A DNA stretch of 64,000 bases from Acinetobacter tandoii DSM 14970 = CIP 107469 (GCF_000400735.1 NZ_KE007361.1:1-64000), one strand, 5' to 3'; positions 1 through 9,224 are shown, counted from the stretch's first letter. Numbers and translations are program-made. The notes: generated by a model not told the origin, from the letters alone.

Positions 1-12
1 TAAGGATTACAT
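1..12 (+). repeat. Left terminal inverted repeat of the mobile element
   Basis: TAAGGATTACAT matches 11 of 12 bases of the reverse complement of 14112-14123. An ATGGACAT box follows 19 nt from the end; a near copy (ATTGACAT) lies 18 nt inside the other end, so the two termini are built alike. Confidence 0.65.
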
Positions 13-18
13 AGAATG

Positions 19-129
19 TATGGACATTTTTTAATAGTTTGTTTTTTCAAAAAATTTATTAAATAAGCAATGTCCATATCACGTTAAATAATTCATGGAC
101 ATCTTTGCCGATAATGTCCATGAATTATT
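19..129. repeat. Four alternating ATGGACAT boxes at the left element end
   Basis: The 8-mer ATGGACAT occurs at 20-27 and 95-102, and its reverse complement at 70-77 and 114-121. The first pair makes a perfect 10-bp inverted repeat (19-28 with 69-78). The second pair makes a perfect 16-bp inverted repeat (87-102 with 114-129, 11-nt spacer). At the other end of the element an exact box is at 14068-14075 and a one-mismatch box at 14098-14105. These look like recombinase or accessory-protein binding sites; the function is inferred. Confidence 0.6.
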
Positions 130-227
130 CTGAAATTTTCTTCAGAATAGATTAGGTTGATATATACCAGTTACCTTTATCAGCTACCTAATAATTATGG
201 GTAGTCCACTAATTACACTTAAAAATT

Positions 228-461
228 TCAAATCTCAAAATAAGATGCTAAAAATTCACTAATCGGTTTATCTAACGCCGATAACCAATCATGTAGTTCT
301 AATACATCAATTCGTCTGTCCAAGTTTTCAACTTTAGCTATGTATGACTGTGGCTTTTTTAAAGATGTAGCAAGTTCTACCTGAGTTATATTTTTCAACT
401 CACGTATTTTGATTAATTCTTTGATCAAATTTTTGTATCGAGGGTCATGTATTGAGCTCAT
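228..461 (-). CDS. Small XRE-family helix-turn-helix regulator
   Basis: This 77-residue protein is almost entirely one Cro/C1-type HTH domain: residues about 14-60 read as helix, turn with TQVELATSL, recognition helix KPQSYIAKVE, then the closing helices. No effector or dimerisation domain is added. It is transcribed away from the gene at 542, and an 8-bp inverted repeat (488-510) lies in the shared promoter region, which fits autoregulation. It sits at the left tip of the element. It could control the divergent gene or element transfer; which one is unknown. Confidence 0.8.
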   Translation of the reverse strand: MSSIHDPRYKNLIKELIKIRELKNITQVELATSLKKPQSYIAKVENLDRRIDVLELHDWLSALDKPISEFLASYFEI

Positions 462-487
462 AGCTCAAGATGTTGTACTATTAATGA

Positions 488-510
488 AAATATCCCAAAA
501 TAGGATATTT
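488..510. promoter_or_regulatory. Probable operator in the divergent promoter region of the XRE gene
   Basis: AAATATCC (488-495) and GGATATTT (503-510) form a perfect inverted repeat with a 7-nt spacer, between the divergent starts at 461 and 542. Size and position fit a Cro/C1-type dimer site. Binding by the neighbouring regulator is inferred. Confidence 0.5.
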
Positions 511-541
511 CCTTGTTCAATTGTTTAATCGGTATATCTAT

Positions 542-1024
542 ATGTCTACAAATCATCAGCTAAAAAACTGTTTGTTTGATTTTTTGTCAGATAGAACATT
601 TTCAGGTTATGAGTTCAAAGACTTAAGAGGACTCTTTATCTTTTTTTACCCTGAATTTAGCTCAAAAAGATATTATGCAAAAATTTATCAATTTATTAGG
701 GAGCTTGTTTCCGTAGATTTAATATTAGCTGATACATCTACTTGTACATATAAATATTCCTCTAACTACACCCGCTCCGAATTACTAAATTTTAGAGAAT
801 CAAATGACTCAGATCACGTTAAAAGCAAGTTGCTAGTCGAATATGATAAAGTTTTGAAAAGTATTGATCACCTTCGTAACGAATTACATATTTACGAGTT
901 GTATCTTGATAAGTTCCCAATACTCTCAGAGATTATTATGAAATTTATCATTAAAAAACAAAAACAAATGTCACTTTTGGAATGTGAAATTAAAGCAATT
1001 AAAACTCTATTAGAAGCCTGTTAA
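542..1024 (+). CDS. Hypothetical protein, divergent from the XRE gene
   Basis: I do not recognise this protein of about 160 residues. It is helical, with a basic stretch in the middle (SKRYYAKIYQFIRELV) and a C-terminal half that looks like a long coiled coil (from KVLKSIDHLRNELHIYELY to the end). There is no signal peptide or membrane helix. The first ATG is at 542; a TTG at 521 would add seven residues, and neither has a strong ribosome site. Its stop codon lies inside the loop of a terminator hairpin shared with the convergent SIR2 gene. The N-terminal half could be a winged-helix-like DNA-binding fold, but this is a weak guess. Confidence 0.5.
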   Translation: MSTNHQLKNCLFDFLSDRTFSGYEFKDLRGLFIFFYPEFSSKRYYAKIYQFIRELVSVDLILADTSTCTYKYSSNYTRSELLNFRESNDSDHVKSKLLVEYDKVLKSIDHLRNELHIYELYLDKFPILSEIIMKFIIKKQKQMSLLECEIKAIKTLLEAC

Positions 1025-1038
1025 AGGTTCTAATAGAG
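1001..1038 (-). terminator. Terminator of the hsdMSR-SIR2 operon
   Basis: A long hairpin (1005-1019 with 1025-1038, one bulged base, 5-nt loop) is followed on the minus strand by four U. It overlaps the 3' end of the convergent gene, whose TAA is at 1022-1024. Confidence 0.7.
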
Positions 1039-1046
1039 TATCAAAA

Positions 1047-2636
1047 TCATAAAATTTTGTTCTCAATTTGATCTAAAATACATATCAATCGTCTAAAAGT
1101 AGAAGCATCTCCTTTAGACTTTAAATTATCGAATTCAGTAGAAAGGTAGCTTTGTTTTAATAAATAACAATTCTGTTGAGTTGGATTATTGATTAGCCAT
1201 AGTGCCAAAAAGTCGATTCTCTTATTTAAGGAGCATTCAGATTCACCGACTTTTTCCAAGGCTATTATTTCTTCAAATGTCCATGCTTTATCAAACTGTC
1301 TTGTTACAGATGTTGGTATTTTCTTTTTATAGTGCTCAATGTCAAAGCCTAAAAGTTCTTTCAGCGTTGATTGAATATTCGTCTGTGTTTTGTATATTGG
1401 ATTTGCCTTGCTGTATTTTTGGACAGGCAAATAAGTTCTATTCTGCTTAGAAAGTTCTGGAAGCACTTGAGTTAAAATATCAGAATCGCTAAAAGGTAAA
1501 TGATCTAAGATAATATCTTTTAGGATATCCCAACTATTCACACCATTTAATCCAATGCGTTCACCTGATTCATTTTGAGCAACCCCAACACCGACTACGA
1601 ATTCTAGTTCTGAATTTTCAGCAGTTGCTTCATCGAAATCTTTTACGGCAATACGTCTGTCCGCATCTTCAGTAGTCTTTACAATATTGTAAATTTGCTC
1701 TTTTAAAGCACGTAATAAGTGAACTGGAATTTTCCTTTCTGAATGTTGTAGAGCTTTATAAATTTTAGAATAGTCATGAGTCCGAATATGGGTGAAATAT
1801 AATTTTTTTGAACCAACCGTCATTAGTACAGATTCTAATTGGTCTTTTTCATCATCAGGTCTAGTAACAAAAATCAGATTCTTTGCCAATCTTTCTAATT
1901 GCTCCTGAGATTCCATCATGTCTGCAATTAAACCTAACAAGTCAGTAATATTGGTATCAGTAATAGAATAACCTATAAATATGACAGGATTTTCTAAGAA
2001 TATAGATAGTAGCTTTGCTGCTAAATATGCATTTTTACTATTAAAATTTTCATAATCATTTTTTGTCAGTACTAAGCTTGAAAAATTACTACAACACCCA
2101 TGTATTTTAAAAATTTCACCAATAGATTGAGGATTTCTGAAAAATAAGTCTGATTGACCCACATATACATTTAATTTTGGAAAAATAGTTTCAAGCAACC
2201 TATCCCAATTTGTTGTGATAATTCCATCAATGACTACTTCTGAGCTTAACAATTCTTTTAACTCAGGATTATCGCTAATTTTTGATTCAATTTCGACATT
2301 GTTCAAATATTGACTAATTTCATATTTGAGAGGTGTTTCGATAGCATGAATCCAATTTTTAGATTGGTAGATTTCAGGTTTATCTTTATTTGATTTCCAC
2401 CATTCAGCAGCAAAATCTCCTGCTAATGCTAAAGCTGCACTTGGATAGTCATTACCTGATGTCCCCAAATAGCTATCAAATGGCATTGAAGTGGAAAATT
2501 TAGTTAATAAGCCCTTCCAATCTGGAAGATCTAGATATCGCCTAGAAAAGCCTGAACCAATAAACAAAAATGGGGCAGAAATTGATTCACTCAGTATTTC
2601 AGCCAGTTCTTTTTCTATATCTAATTCTTGTGTCAT
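1047..2636 (-). CDS. SIR2-family protein, last gene of the type I R-M operon
   Basis: The N-terminal half is a SIR2-like NAD-binding domain: FLFIGSGFS at 23-31, GIITTNWDRLLE at 138-149, KIHG with the candidate catalytic His at 179, and FIGYSITDTNI at 220-230. SIR2 domains of this type in bacterial defence proteins usually degrade NAD+ when triggered. The C-terminal 270 residues match no domain I can name and may sense the trigger. It starts 25 bp after hsdR with an AAGGA ribosome site, so it is probably co-transcribed with hsdMSR. A back-up suicide defence beside restriction is plausible but inferred. Confidence 0.8.
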   Translation of the reverse strand: MTQELDIEKELAEILSESISAPFLFIGSGFSRRYLDLPDWKGLLTKFSTSMPFDSYLGTSGNDYPSAALALAGDFAAEWWKSNKDKPEIYQSKNWIHAIETPLKYEISQYLNNVEIESKISDNPELKELLSSEVVIDGIITTNWDRLLETIFPKLNVYVGQSDLFFRNPQSIGEIFKIHGCCSNFSSLVLTKNDYENFNSKNAYLAAKLLSIFLENPVIFIGYSITDTNITDLLGLIADMMESQEQLERLAKNLIFVTRPDDEKDQLESVLMTVGSKKLYFTHIRTHDYSKIYKALQHSERKIPVHLLRALKEQIYNIVKTTEDADRRIAVKDFDEATAENSELEFVVGVGVAQNESGERIGLNGVNSWDILKDIILDHLPFSDSDILTQVLPELSKQNRTYLPVQKYSKANPIYKTQTNIQSTLKELLGFDIEHYKKKIPTSVTRQFDKAWTFEEIIALEKVGESECSLNKRIDFLALWLINNPTQQNCYLLKQSYLSTEFDNLKSKGDASTFRRLICILDQIENKIL

Positions 2637-2661
2637 ATCCTTACCCTATATTGTTTATTAA

Positions 2662-5600
2662 TTAAAGACTGGCATACTTTTTAAAATTTTCCGCTTGTTC
2701 GAAGATTTCTTTATACACTTCATCATGATCAATCGGTGGATAGCCATATTCAGCAAGCAATACAATCAGATCGACTTTTAGTTCAGCTCGAATATCTTCT
2801 CGATCACTCCAGTCAGGGTAGCTAGATTTATCATCTACTACTGCTTTAACCGCTTTAGCTAAATCTAATAGCTGATTTTCAGGGTAAGTGAAGTCATATT
2901 TCACCGCCAAAGATTGAAGAATGTCATAGAATGCTTTCTCTTCAATGCCAATCCCAAGATCGGCAAATGAACCCATTTCTTGCTTTAAATCTTGAAGTAG
3001 ATTCATGATTTCATTTGAAAAGTCTTCAAGAACGCCACTGACCAAAATACTGTCTTCTTTACGTTCGTTATAGCTATCAACCAAAGCTTTGAAGCGTTTA
3101 GAGAAATCAATAGATTTAGTTCTGTTTACCTGTTTGAATTTACCAATAGCTTTAGCTAATAATTTTTGCAGCAGTTTAATCTTGGTGTTTGGGAGCTTAA
3201 TTTTTTCTAGCTTAGCTAAGTAATCATCTCCAAAAATATCGACCTCAGTAGATTCATCTTCACCAATCTTGAGAATATCGTCCACTCCGTTAGCCTCTAA
3301 TGCATCAGCAATCATTTTCTGTACTTGAAGATTCATTTGAGCAGTATCAGGAGCATCACCCCTCGTTAACTTAAAGACGATAGAACGTACAGCTAAATAG
3401 AAGTGAATGAGATCTCGTTCATCCTGACTAATCTTTTCTGAGCCATTGCAAACGTCATACGCTGCCTTTAAACGCTTCACAAGCTGCATAAAACGATGTT
3501 CTAGCTCTTTGGTAAGCTGAACATGCTCTGATGCCTTATTTAAGCACTGAAGCTGTTTTAAAGGCTCTCCTGAGAAATAAGGGGAGGTATCAAATTTATT
3601 AAATAGATCCTTCAATAATTCTAGATGATCTTTGACAACAATGATGGATTGCTCAACATCTTCAAAGTTTTTTGCATCAGATTTATTGTAATGAGCTAAA
3701 GCCAATTTCATTTGGTTTTTAATACCAATGTAATCGACTACCAAGCCTTTCTCTTTACTTTCAAATTTTCGATTCACACGAGAAATCGTTTGAATTAAGT
3801 TATGTTGTTGAATCGGTTTATCAATATAAATGGTGTCTAGGAAAGGAACGTCAAAGCCTGTCAGCCACATATCGACAACAATCGCAATTTTGAAGTTTGA
3901 CTTCGGATTTTTAAATTGTCGGTCATGTTCTTTGCGATCATCTTTAGTACCACACAGATCATAAAGTGCTTTCTCATCATCTTTATGTCTTGTAGCAATT
4001 AGCTTGATTTTCGCATTTGGCTTGATTTCTTTTCTTTCTTGTTCAGTTAAAGCGATACCATCGGCAGCTTCTTTGACTTCAGCCCATTCAGGTCGAAGCG
4101 CAATGATTTCTTGATACAGATTAAAAGCAATTTGTCGTGATGCACAAACAAACATTGCTTTACCCATGATTGTAGAGCCTTCACTCACGCGGGTTTCATA
4201 ATGGTTTACAAAGTCTTCAGCAATAGCTTTAATTCGATCTGGATTACCCAAAATTAACCGCATATTTGCCATAGCTTTCTTACTTTCTTCAACGGCATAA
4301 GTTGAAGCACCATCATTTTCTTGACACTTTTTATAATAGCCTTCAATTTCTTGAAGTTTTTTATTGTCTAGCAATACTTTCGCAGCCCGACCTTCATATA
4401 CAAGTCTTACTGTAATCTCATCTTGTACTGATTCACTCATCGTATAAGAATCAATTACATCACCAAATACGTCTAAAGTCGCATCAATAGGCGTACCTGT
4501 AAAACCAACATAGGTTGCGTTAGGCAAAGAATCATGCAAGTACTTGGCAAATCCGTATGTCTTCTTAACACCATCTTCAGTTACACGGATTTTTTGATCT
4601 AGATTGACTTGACTGCGGTGAGCTTCATCTGAGATACAGATGACATTTGTGCGTTCAGTCAATAGCTCAATATCTTCGGTAAATTTATGAATAGTTGTTA
4701 AGAACACACCACCACTTTTGCGACCTTGAAGTAACTCTCTGAGATGCTGTCTGCTTTCAACGCTTAGAATTGTTTCATCACCAATAAAGCCTTTTGCATT
4801 GGTGAATTGAGCTGAAAGCTGATCATCTAAATCTGTACGATCTGTAATAACCACAATAGTTGGGCTTTCAAACTCTACACTTTTCATAATCAAGCGTGAT
4901 AGAAAAAGCATTGTGAAGCTTTTACCGCATCCAGTTGCGCCAAAATAAGTACCACCTTTACCATCACCTAACGGCTTTCGATGTGTCTTAATATTTTCAA
5001 ATAACTTATTCGCAGCATAATACTGAGGATAACGACAAACGATCTTATCGTCTCGCTTAGTTGTATCAGGGAAATAAATAAAGTTACGAATGACATCTAT
5101 TAATCGTTTAGGTTCAAATAAGCCTTCGATCATGGTATGCAAGGAGTCAATACCATTCTTTTCAAGGGTTTCATCACCTATAACTTTGCGCCATGTATAG
5201 AAAAACTCATAAGACGCAAATAAAGATCCCATCTTTGTATTTACCCCATCACTGATTACACATAAGGCGTTGTATTTCATGAGCTCTGGGATATCACGTG
5301 CATAACGTACAGTTAACTGTTGATAAGCATCATAAATTGTTGCATCTTCACGAATAGCACTTTTAAACTCAAAGACAATTAAAGGTATACCATTGATATA
5401 AAGAATACCGTCAGGAATTCTTAGTTCGTTACCTTGAACTTCCATTTGAGTAATAAACTTAAAACTATTATTTTCGATGTTTTCATAGTCTATCAATCGA
5501 ATATATAAATCTTTTTTAGAACGATCTTCTCTTTTTAATAAAAAACCATTACTTACTAAATCTAATATTATTTTATTTGTTTCATAAATATCAGAAGCAG

Positions 5601-5811
5601 GCAGTTTAGTTAATCTTATAGTTATATTTTTTACTTCTTGAGGGGTTAAAGAATCATTTTTATAAACATTTCTAATAAACTGTTCGAAATCATCATAAAA
5701 AAACACATCTTCACGAGATTTAGAAGAGTTAACAAAATTTAAATGATCTATATTTCTTAACTTTAAAAGATTCGTAATAACTAGCTCTAGTTTATTTTCT
5801 GTAAAACTCAT
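2662..5811 (-). CDS. hsdR: Type I restriction enzyme R subunit HsdR
   Basis: The 1049-residue length is normal for HsdR. In order it shows a PD-(D/E)xK nuclease (D134 in RIPDGIL, then EFK at 148-150), an SF2 translocase with Walker A GATGCGKS at 291-298, DEAH at 395-398 and the GFTGTPID motif, a second RecA lobe with SRVNRKF, and a helical C-terminal domain that docks on the methylase. With HsdM and HsdS it forms the complex that pumps DNA and cuts at a distance from unmethylated sites. It follows hsdS by 8 bp. All key motifs look intact, so the system should be functional. Confidence 0.96.
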   Translation of the reverse strand: MSFTENKLELVITNLLKLRNIDHLNFVNSSKSREDVFFYDDFEQFIRNVYKNDSLTPQEVKNITIRLTKLPASDIYETNKIILDLVSNGFLLKREDRSKKDLYIRLIDYENIENNSFKFITQMEVQGNELRIPDGILYINGIPLIVFEFKSAIREDATIYDAYQQLTVRYARDIPELMKYNALCVISDGVNTKMGSLFASYEFFYTWRKVIGDETLEKNGIDSLHTMIEGLFEPKRLIDVIRNFIYFPDTTKRDDKIVCRYPQYYAANKLFENIKTHRKPLGDGKGGTYFGATGCGKSFTMLFLSRLIMKSVEFESPTIVVITDRTDLDDQLSAQFTNAKGFIGDETILSVESRQHLRELLQGRKSGGVFLTTIHKFTEDIELLTERTNVICISDEAHRSQVNLDQKIRVTEDGVKKTYGFAKYLHDSLPNATYVGFTGTPIDATLDVFGDVIDSYTMSESVQDEITVRLVYEGRAAKVLLDNKKLQEIEGYYKKCQENDGASTYAVEESKKAMANMRLILGNPDRIKAIAEDFVNHYETRVSEGSTIMGKAMFVCASRQIAFNLYQEIIALRPEWAEVKEAADGIALTEQERKEIKPNAKIKLIATRHKDDEKALYDLCGTKDDRKEHDRQFKNPKSNFKIAIVVDMWLTGFDVPFLDTIYIDKPIQQHNLIQTISRVNRKFESKEKGLVVDYIGIKNQMKLALAHYNKSDAKNFEDVEQSIIVVKDHLELLKDLFNKFDTSPYFSGEPLKQLQCLNKASEHVQLTKELEHRFMQLVKRLKAAYDVCNGSEKISQDERDLIHFYLAVRSIVFKLTRGDAPDTAQMNLQVQKMIADALEANGVDDILKIGEDESTEVDIFGDDYLAKLEKIKLPNTKIKLLQKLLAKAIGKFKQVNRTKSIDFSKRFKALVDSYNERKEDSILVSGVLEDFSNEIMNLLQDLKQEMGSFADLGIGIEEKAFYDILQSLAVKYDFTYPENQLLDLAKAVKAVVDDKSSYPDWSDREDIRAELKVDLIVLLAEYGYPPIDHDEVYKEIFEQAENFKKYASL

Positions 5812-5819
5812 GTCCCCCC

Positions 5820-6980
5820 CTATATTTTACTAAGATTTAGTAAAATTAAATCTTTAATCTTATTCAAAGAATTAATTTGATTATTTAAAATATTTATGTG
5901 CCTATAGATACGGTCAAAATAAAAAGATGCCTTGCTTTCAATATTTTTAGGAGGTAAAACTGTTTTTATCTCATAAAGCATGTCATAGCTTAAAAAAGGC
6001 TGAGTACTACCTCGAGTCTGCGATTTAAGATCTTTACTCTTCAGTGTCAGATATCCAAAAATTTTTCCATAATTTTCATTTATATTACACATGACACCAT
6101 TATACGTCACATAATGTTTTCCAAAAGCATATACAAGAGAACCACAAGAGCCAATGTGACCGATCACTGGGGCATCCTGATTATTAAATTGATCATAGTA
6201 GCCAATAATTCCATTACTACCATAAACTGGATAAATTCCTCCATTACTTGGATTATTATTACCTTTACCATATTGAAAACTATAAATATCTTCTAAAGTA
6301 CCACTACTCCAATCAAAAGGAATTTCACTTTCTAAATCATCATCCCAAATAAATTGTCCTTTTGAATGCTTATAACCTTTAGAATCTAGATTAGAGTCAA
6401 TGAAATTCATTGGAAAATTAAAATTAACAAACCATTCTCTGTATAAATGATAAGAAGTTTGTTCAACTGTGCTTAAAATTCTTTCTAATAATGAAATCCT
6501 ATTGCTCACAACAAAATATTCATGATAAATTTCTTTTTGTTTTTCAAGAGGAATATATGGGAAATTTAAATCACAAAAACTATCCCAACTGAATCCACCT
6601 CGAACACTACTATCTGTAGTGAACCAACAGTTTCTATCAAATTCCTCTCTGCTACACCACATCATCAAATAGTTAAGATCTAAATGATTATGATCTATTA
6701 TTTCAAAAACTATGTAAGCAGGAGAAACTATAATAGGTTCTTCTTCTTTCCATAATCCAATTGGAAGCATTTTATCACGCCCCACATGCATTGGATTAAA
6801 TGCAAATTGTCCTTTTTTGACAACTTTATATTTCGATAAATCAGTGCCGTTAATATTAGCTACCGAAGGCATAAATTCTTTCTCAATATTAATGCCTTTT
6901 AGATTCATAACTTTTAAGTCTGTATTGCGATTACTAACCTGACGAACATAATCACCAATTTTTTTATAATTTGATTTCAT
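5820..6980 (-). CDS. hsdS: Type I restriction specificity subunit HsdS
   Basis: At 386 residues the protein has the two-lobed HsdS plan. Target recognition domain 1 covers about 1-150, a helical spacer about 155-185 (ISLLERILSTVEQTSYHLYREW), target recognition domain 2 about 215-345 (starting near ESEIPFDWSSGTLEDI), and a closing helix about 350-386. HsdS sets which split DNA sequence is methylated or cut. The start overlaps the hsdM end by 17 bp, giving translational coupling. The stop lies in a run of seven C at 5814-5820 (G on the coding strand) just before hsdR. The recognised sequence cannot be read from the protein. Confidence 0.94.
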   Translation of the reverse strand: MKSNYKKIGDYVRQVSNRNTDLKVMNLKGINIEKEFMPSVANINGTDLSKYKVVKKGQFAFNPMHVGRDKMLPIGLWKEEEPIIVSPAYIVFEIIDHNHLDLNYLMMWCSREEFDRNCWFTTDSSVRGGFSWDSFCDLNFPYIPLEKQKEIYHEYFVVSNRISLLERILSTVEQTSYHLYREWFVNFNFPMNFIDSNLDSKGYKHSKGQFIWDDDLESEIPFDWSSGTLEDIYSFQYGKGNNNPSNGGIYPVYGSNGIIGYYDQFNNQDAPVIGHIGSCGSLVYAFGKHYVTYNGVMCNINENYGKIFGYLTLKSKDLKSQTRGSTQPFLSYDMLYEIKTVLPPKNIESKASFYFDRIYRHINILNNQINSLNKIKDLILLNLSKI

Positions 6981-8547
6981 AGCCCAGCTCTTTAAATACG
7001 TTCAACAAATCTTGTTTTGACTTTTCTTCAGCTTTTAAAAGCTCAGCAAAATCTGATCTAAGAGCTAACATTTTTTCATCAAAATCAATATTTTCATCAC
7101 GGTTAACGAATTCGATATATTTACTTGGTACAAGTGAATAATCTTTAGATGCAATCTCTTGAAGTGATGCTGAATAGCAATATTCGGGAATATCTTGGTA
7201 TTCAACCTCAAATAATTTTTGTTGCCACGTATGGAAAGTTTCTGAAATTTGTTCAATATGCTCATCTGAGAATTGAATAAATTTCTTCTCGAACGATTCA
7301 CCAATTTTTCGTAAATCCATAAAGAGTACTTCATCTTCACGATCACGGTATTCACGAGTTAGGTCACCATGAGGCACAGAGCGTTCTTTTTTATTACGAT
7401 TCAATATCCATAAAGAAACACTAATATCTGTTGTGTAGAACATTCGCATTGGTAATACAGCAATCGCTTCTACCAATTTATTTTCAATCAGCTTTTTACG
7501 AATCTCTTTCTCTGTGCCATCACCAGATAATGCACCATTGGCAAGAATGAAGCCTGCAACACCATTTTGAGAAAGTTTAGATACCATGTGGAGAATCCAA
7601 CCATAGTTGGCATTCCCTGTAGGAGGAACTTCATAGCCATCCCAACGAGGGTCTTTAGTTAACTCATCTGCTCCACGCCAATCCTTTTGGTTAAAAGGAG
7701 GGTTTGCCATAATGAAGTCAAATTTTTGATCAGGATGTTGATCCTTTGCAAATGTATCGCGAGCCGCTGCACCAAGATCAGCACTAATGCCACGAATCGC
7801 CAAGTTCATCTTAGCAAGCTTATAAGTAGCAGTAGTTTGTTCTTGACCAAAGATAGAAATATCTTTTCTATTACCTTTATGGTTTTCTACGAATTTAAGA
7901 GATTGAACAAACATACCACCTGAACCACAAGCAGGGTCATAAACACGACCTTTGTATGGTTCAATCATAGATGCAATCAGCTTAACGATACTTTTAGGTG
8001 TATAGAACTCTCCTTTACCTTTACCTTCTGCTAAAGCAAAGTTTCCTAAGAAATATTCATATACACGACCAACGACATCTTCATGTTGGTTGGAGATTGT
8101 TTGAATGTTATTGATCTCATCAAGTAATGCAGCAAGCTTACTCACCTCTAGATCAATACGAGAGAAGTAGTTATCAGGCAGTGCGCCTTGAAGTGCTTTA
8201 TTTTTCTTCTCAATGTTATGCAGGGCTGTATCAATCTTCAGAGCAATATCTTCTTGCTTAGCATTTGCAATGAGATAGCTCCAACGAGACTCTTCCGTTA
8301 GATAAAAGACATTATCTTGATGATAAAAAGCTTCAATCTCTAGGAATTTCTCAGCATTTGCACCATGCTTTTCGGCAATCTTTGTACGTTGAGCTTCAAA
8401 AGTATCACTCACAAATTTCAAGAAAATTAGAGATAAAACAATATGCTTATACTCAGAGGGCTCAACACTACCACGTAGTTTATTGGCACTATCCCATAAC
8501 GATTCTTCAAAACTTTTTACTTTGGATTTGGTAGGTTTCTTAGCCAC
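6964..8547 (-). CDS. hsdM: Type I restriction methyltransferase subunit HsdM
   Basis: The protein has an N-terminal HsdM helical domain (about 12-150), FYTP at 181-184, the SAM-binding motif DPACGSG at 204-210 and the catalytic NPPF at 282-285. That signature marks an N6-adenine methylase. Its 527 residues match the family. It is the first gene of the hsdM-hsdS-hsdR-SIR2 operon and has an AGGA ribosome site. A fairly large spacer upstream (8548-8831) separates it from the recombination module. Activity is expected since all motifs are present. Confidence 0.96.
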   Translation of the reverse strand: MAKKPTKSKVKSFEESLWDSANKLRGSVEPSEYKHIVLSLIFLKFVSDTFEAQRTKIAEKHGANAEKFLEIEAFYHQDNVFYLTEESRWSYLIANAKQEDIALKIDTALHNIEKKNKALQGALPDNYFSRIDLEVSKLAALLDEINNIQTISNQHEDVVGRVYEYFLGNFALAEGKGKGEFYTPKSIVKLIASMIEPYKGRVYDPACGSGGMFVQSLKFVENHKGNRKDISIFGQEQTTATYKLAKMNLAIRGISADLGAAARDTFAKDQHPDQKFDFIMANPPFNQKDWRGADELTKDPRWDGYEVPPTGNANYGWILHMVSKLSQNGVAGFILANGALSGDGTEKEIRKKLIENKLVEAIAVLPMRMFYTTDISVSLWILNRNKKERSVPHGDLTREYRDREDEVLFMDLRKIGESFEKKFIQFSDEHIEQISETFHTWQQKLFEVEYQDIPEYCYSASLQEIASKDYSLVPSKYIEFVNRDENIDFDEKMLALRSDFAELLKAEEKSKQDLLNVFKELGYEIKL

Positions 8548-8644
8548 AGAATATATTCCTGAAATTTGTGTTTCAATTAAAGCAAATTACTAATAAAAAT
8601 AAAATTAACCACAGTGTATTTGTTGCCAATTCAACAGTTTCTAA

Positions 8645-8776
8645 TCAATCTTTCCATTTGGATTCAAAATGATCTTTAAGCTTTAAAGCCTCACTTTCAT
8701 CCTATATTACTTCTCATAAAGGATTAGCTTGATATGACTTCAAAATAGCAAGAGGATGTTTCTCTAGATTCAGCAT
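8645..8776 (-). pseudogene. Short coding remnant with two in-frame stops
   Basis: From ATG at 8776 one frame reads 44 codons with stops after codon 20 and after the next three residues, then continues with a protein-like stretch ending LKLKDHFESKWKD and TGA at 8645. The pieces stay in a single frame. It looks like debris of a gene between the R-M cargo and the recombination module, but it is short and could be chance. Confidence 0.3.
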
Positions 8777-8831
8777 TTTTTCAAGTCACTCATTAATACT
8801 AAGCACATGAAATTACTAGATATATTAGAAA

Positions 8832-9224
8832 TCAATTATCTACAATTTTCTCTAATTGTAGTGATAACTCAATAATCGTTAATTGTGCTTCTAGTAGCTT
8901 AGATACAGCCTCATCTCTTTCTTGAGTTAAAATTTCAATTCGGTTTTTTAATACAGGAACTTGATCATTAGTAGCTGAATTTTCCTTTTTTTTAGCAGAA
9001 AAATTAGTGTTTTGTGGATTTTGATCTATCCATTCTTGAATTTCATTAACAAGACTAGGATATCTCGATTTTCTAAGAGCTGAAGGGTCAACACCTGCTT
9101 CCTTAGCAACATTGTTTTGTGAAACTTTTGATCCTTTTGGCAATATATTAGGTTTATTAGTTTTAAGCCTAATAAATGCTTCATAAAACTGAAGTTCTGC
9201 TTTACTCATTTGATTGAATGACAT
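8832..9224 (-). CDS. Small helical accessory protein of the recombination module (GmtX-like)
   Basis: The 130-residue protein has an N-terminal region with a helix-turn-helix-like stretch (VSQNNVAKEAGVDPSALRKS) and a C-terminal coiled coil from about residue 92 (LKNRIEILTQERDEAVSKLL). This resembles what I recall of GmtX, the small partner in gamma-mobile-trio elements; Tn554 TnpC is an analogous small partner but looks different. It overlaps the 3' end of the preceding recombinase gene by 23 bp, so the two are translated together. It probably binds DNA or the recombinases. The family name needs a database check. Confidence 0.6.
   Translation of the reverse strand: MSFNQMSKAELQFYEAFIRLKTNKPNILPKGSKVSQNNVAKEAGVDPSALRKSRYPSLVNEIQEWIDQNPQNTNFSAKKKENSATNDQVPVLKNRIEILTQERDEAVSKLLEAQLTIIELSLQLEKIVDN

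Noticed and set aside
7065..7355. Open frame of 96 codons inside hsdM
   Set aside because: It lies in another frame of a clear HsdM domain and has no ribosome site or recognisable protein character.
8832..9224. TnpC of Tn554 as the identity of the small protein
   Set aside because: The N-terminal pattern differs from what I recall of TnpC and fits GmtX better; neither is confirmed.
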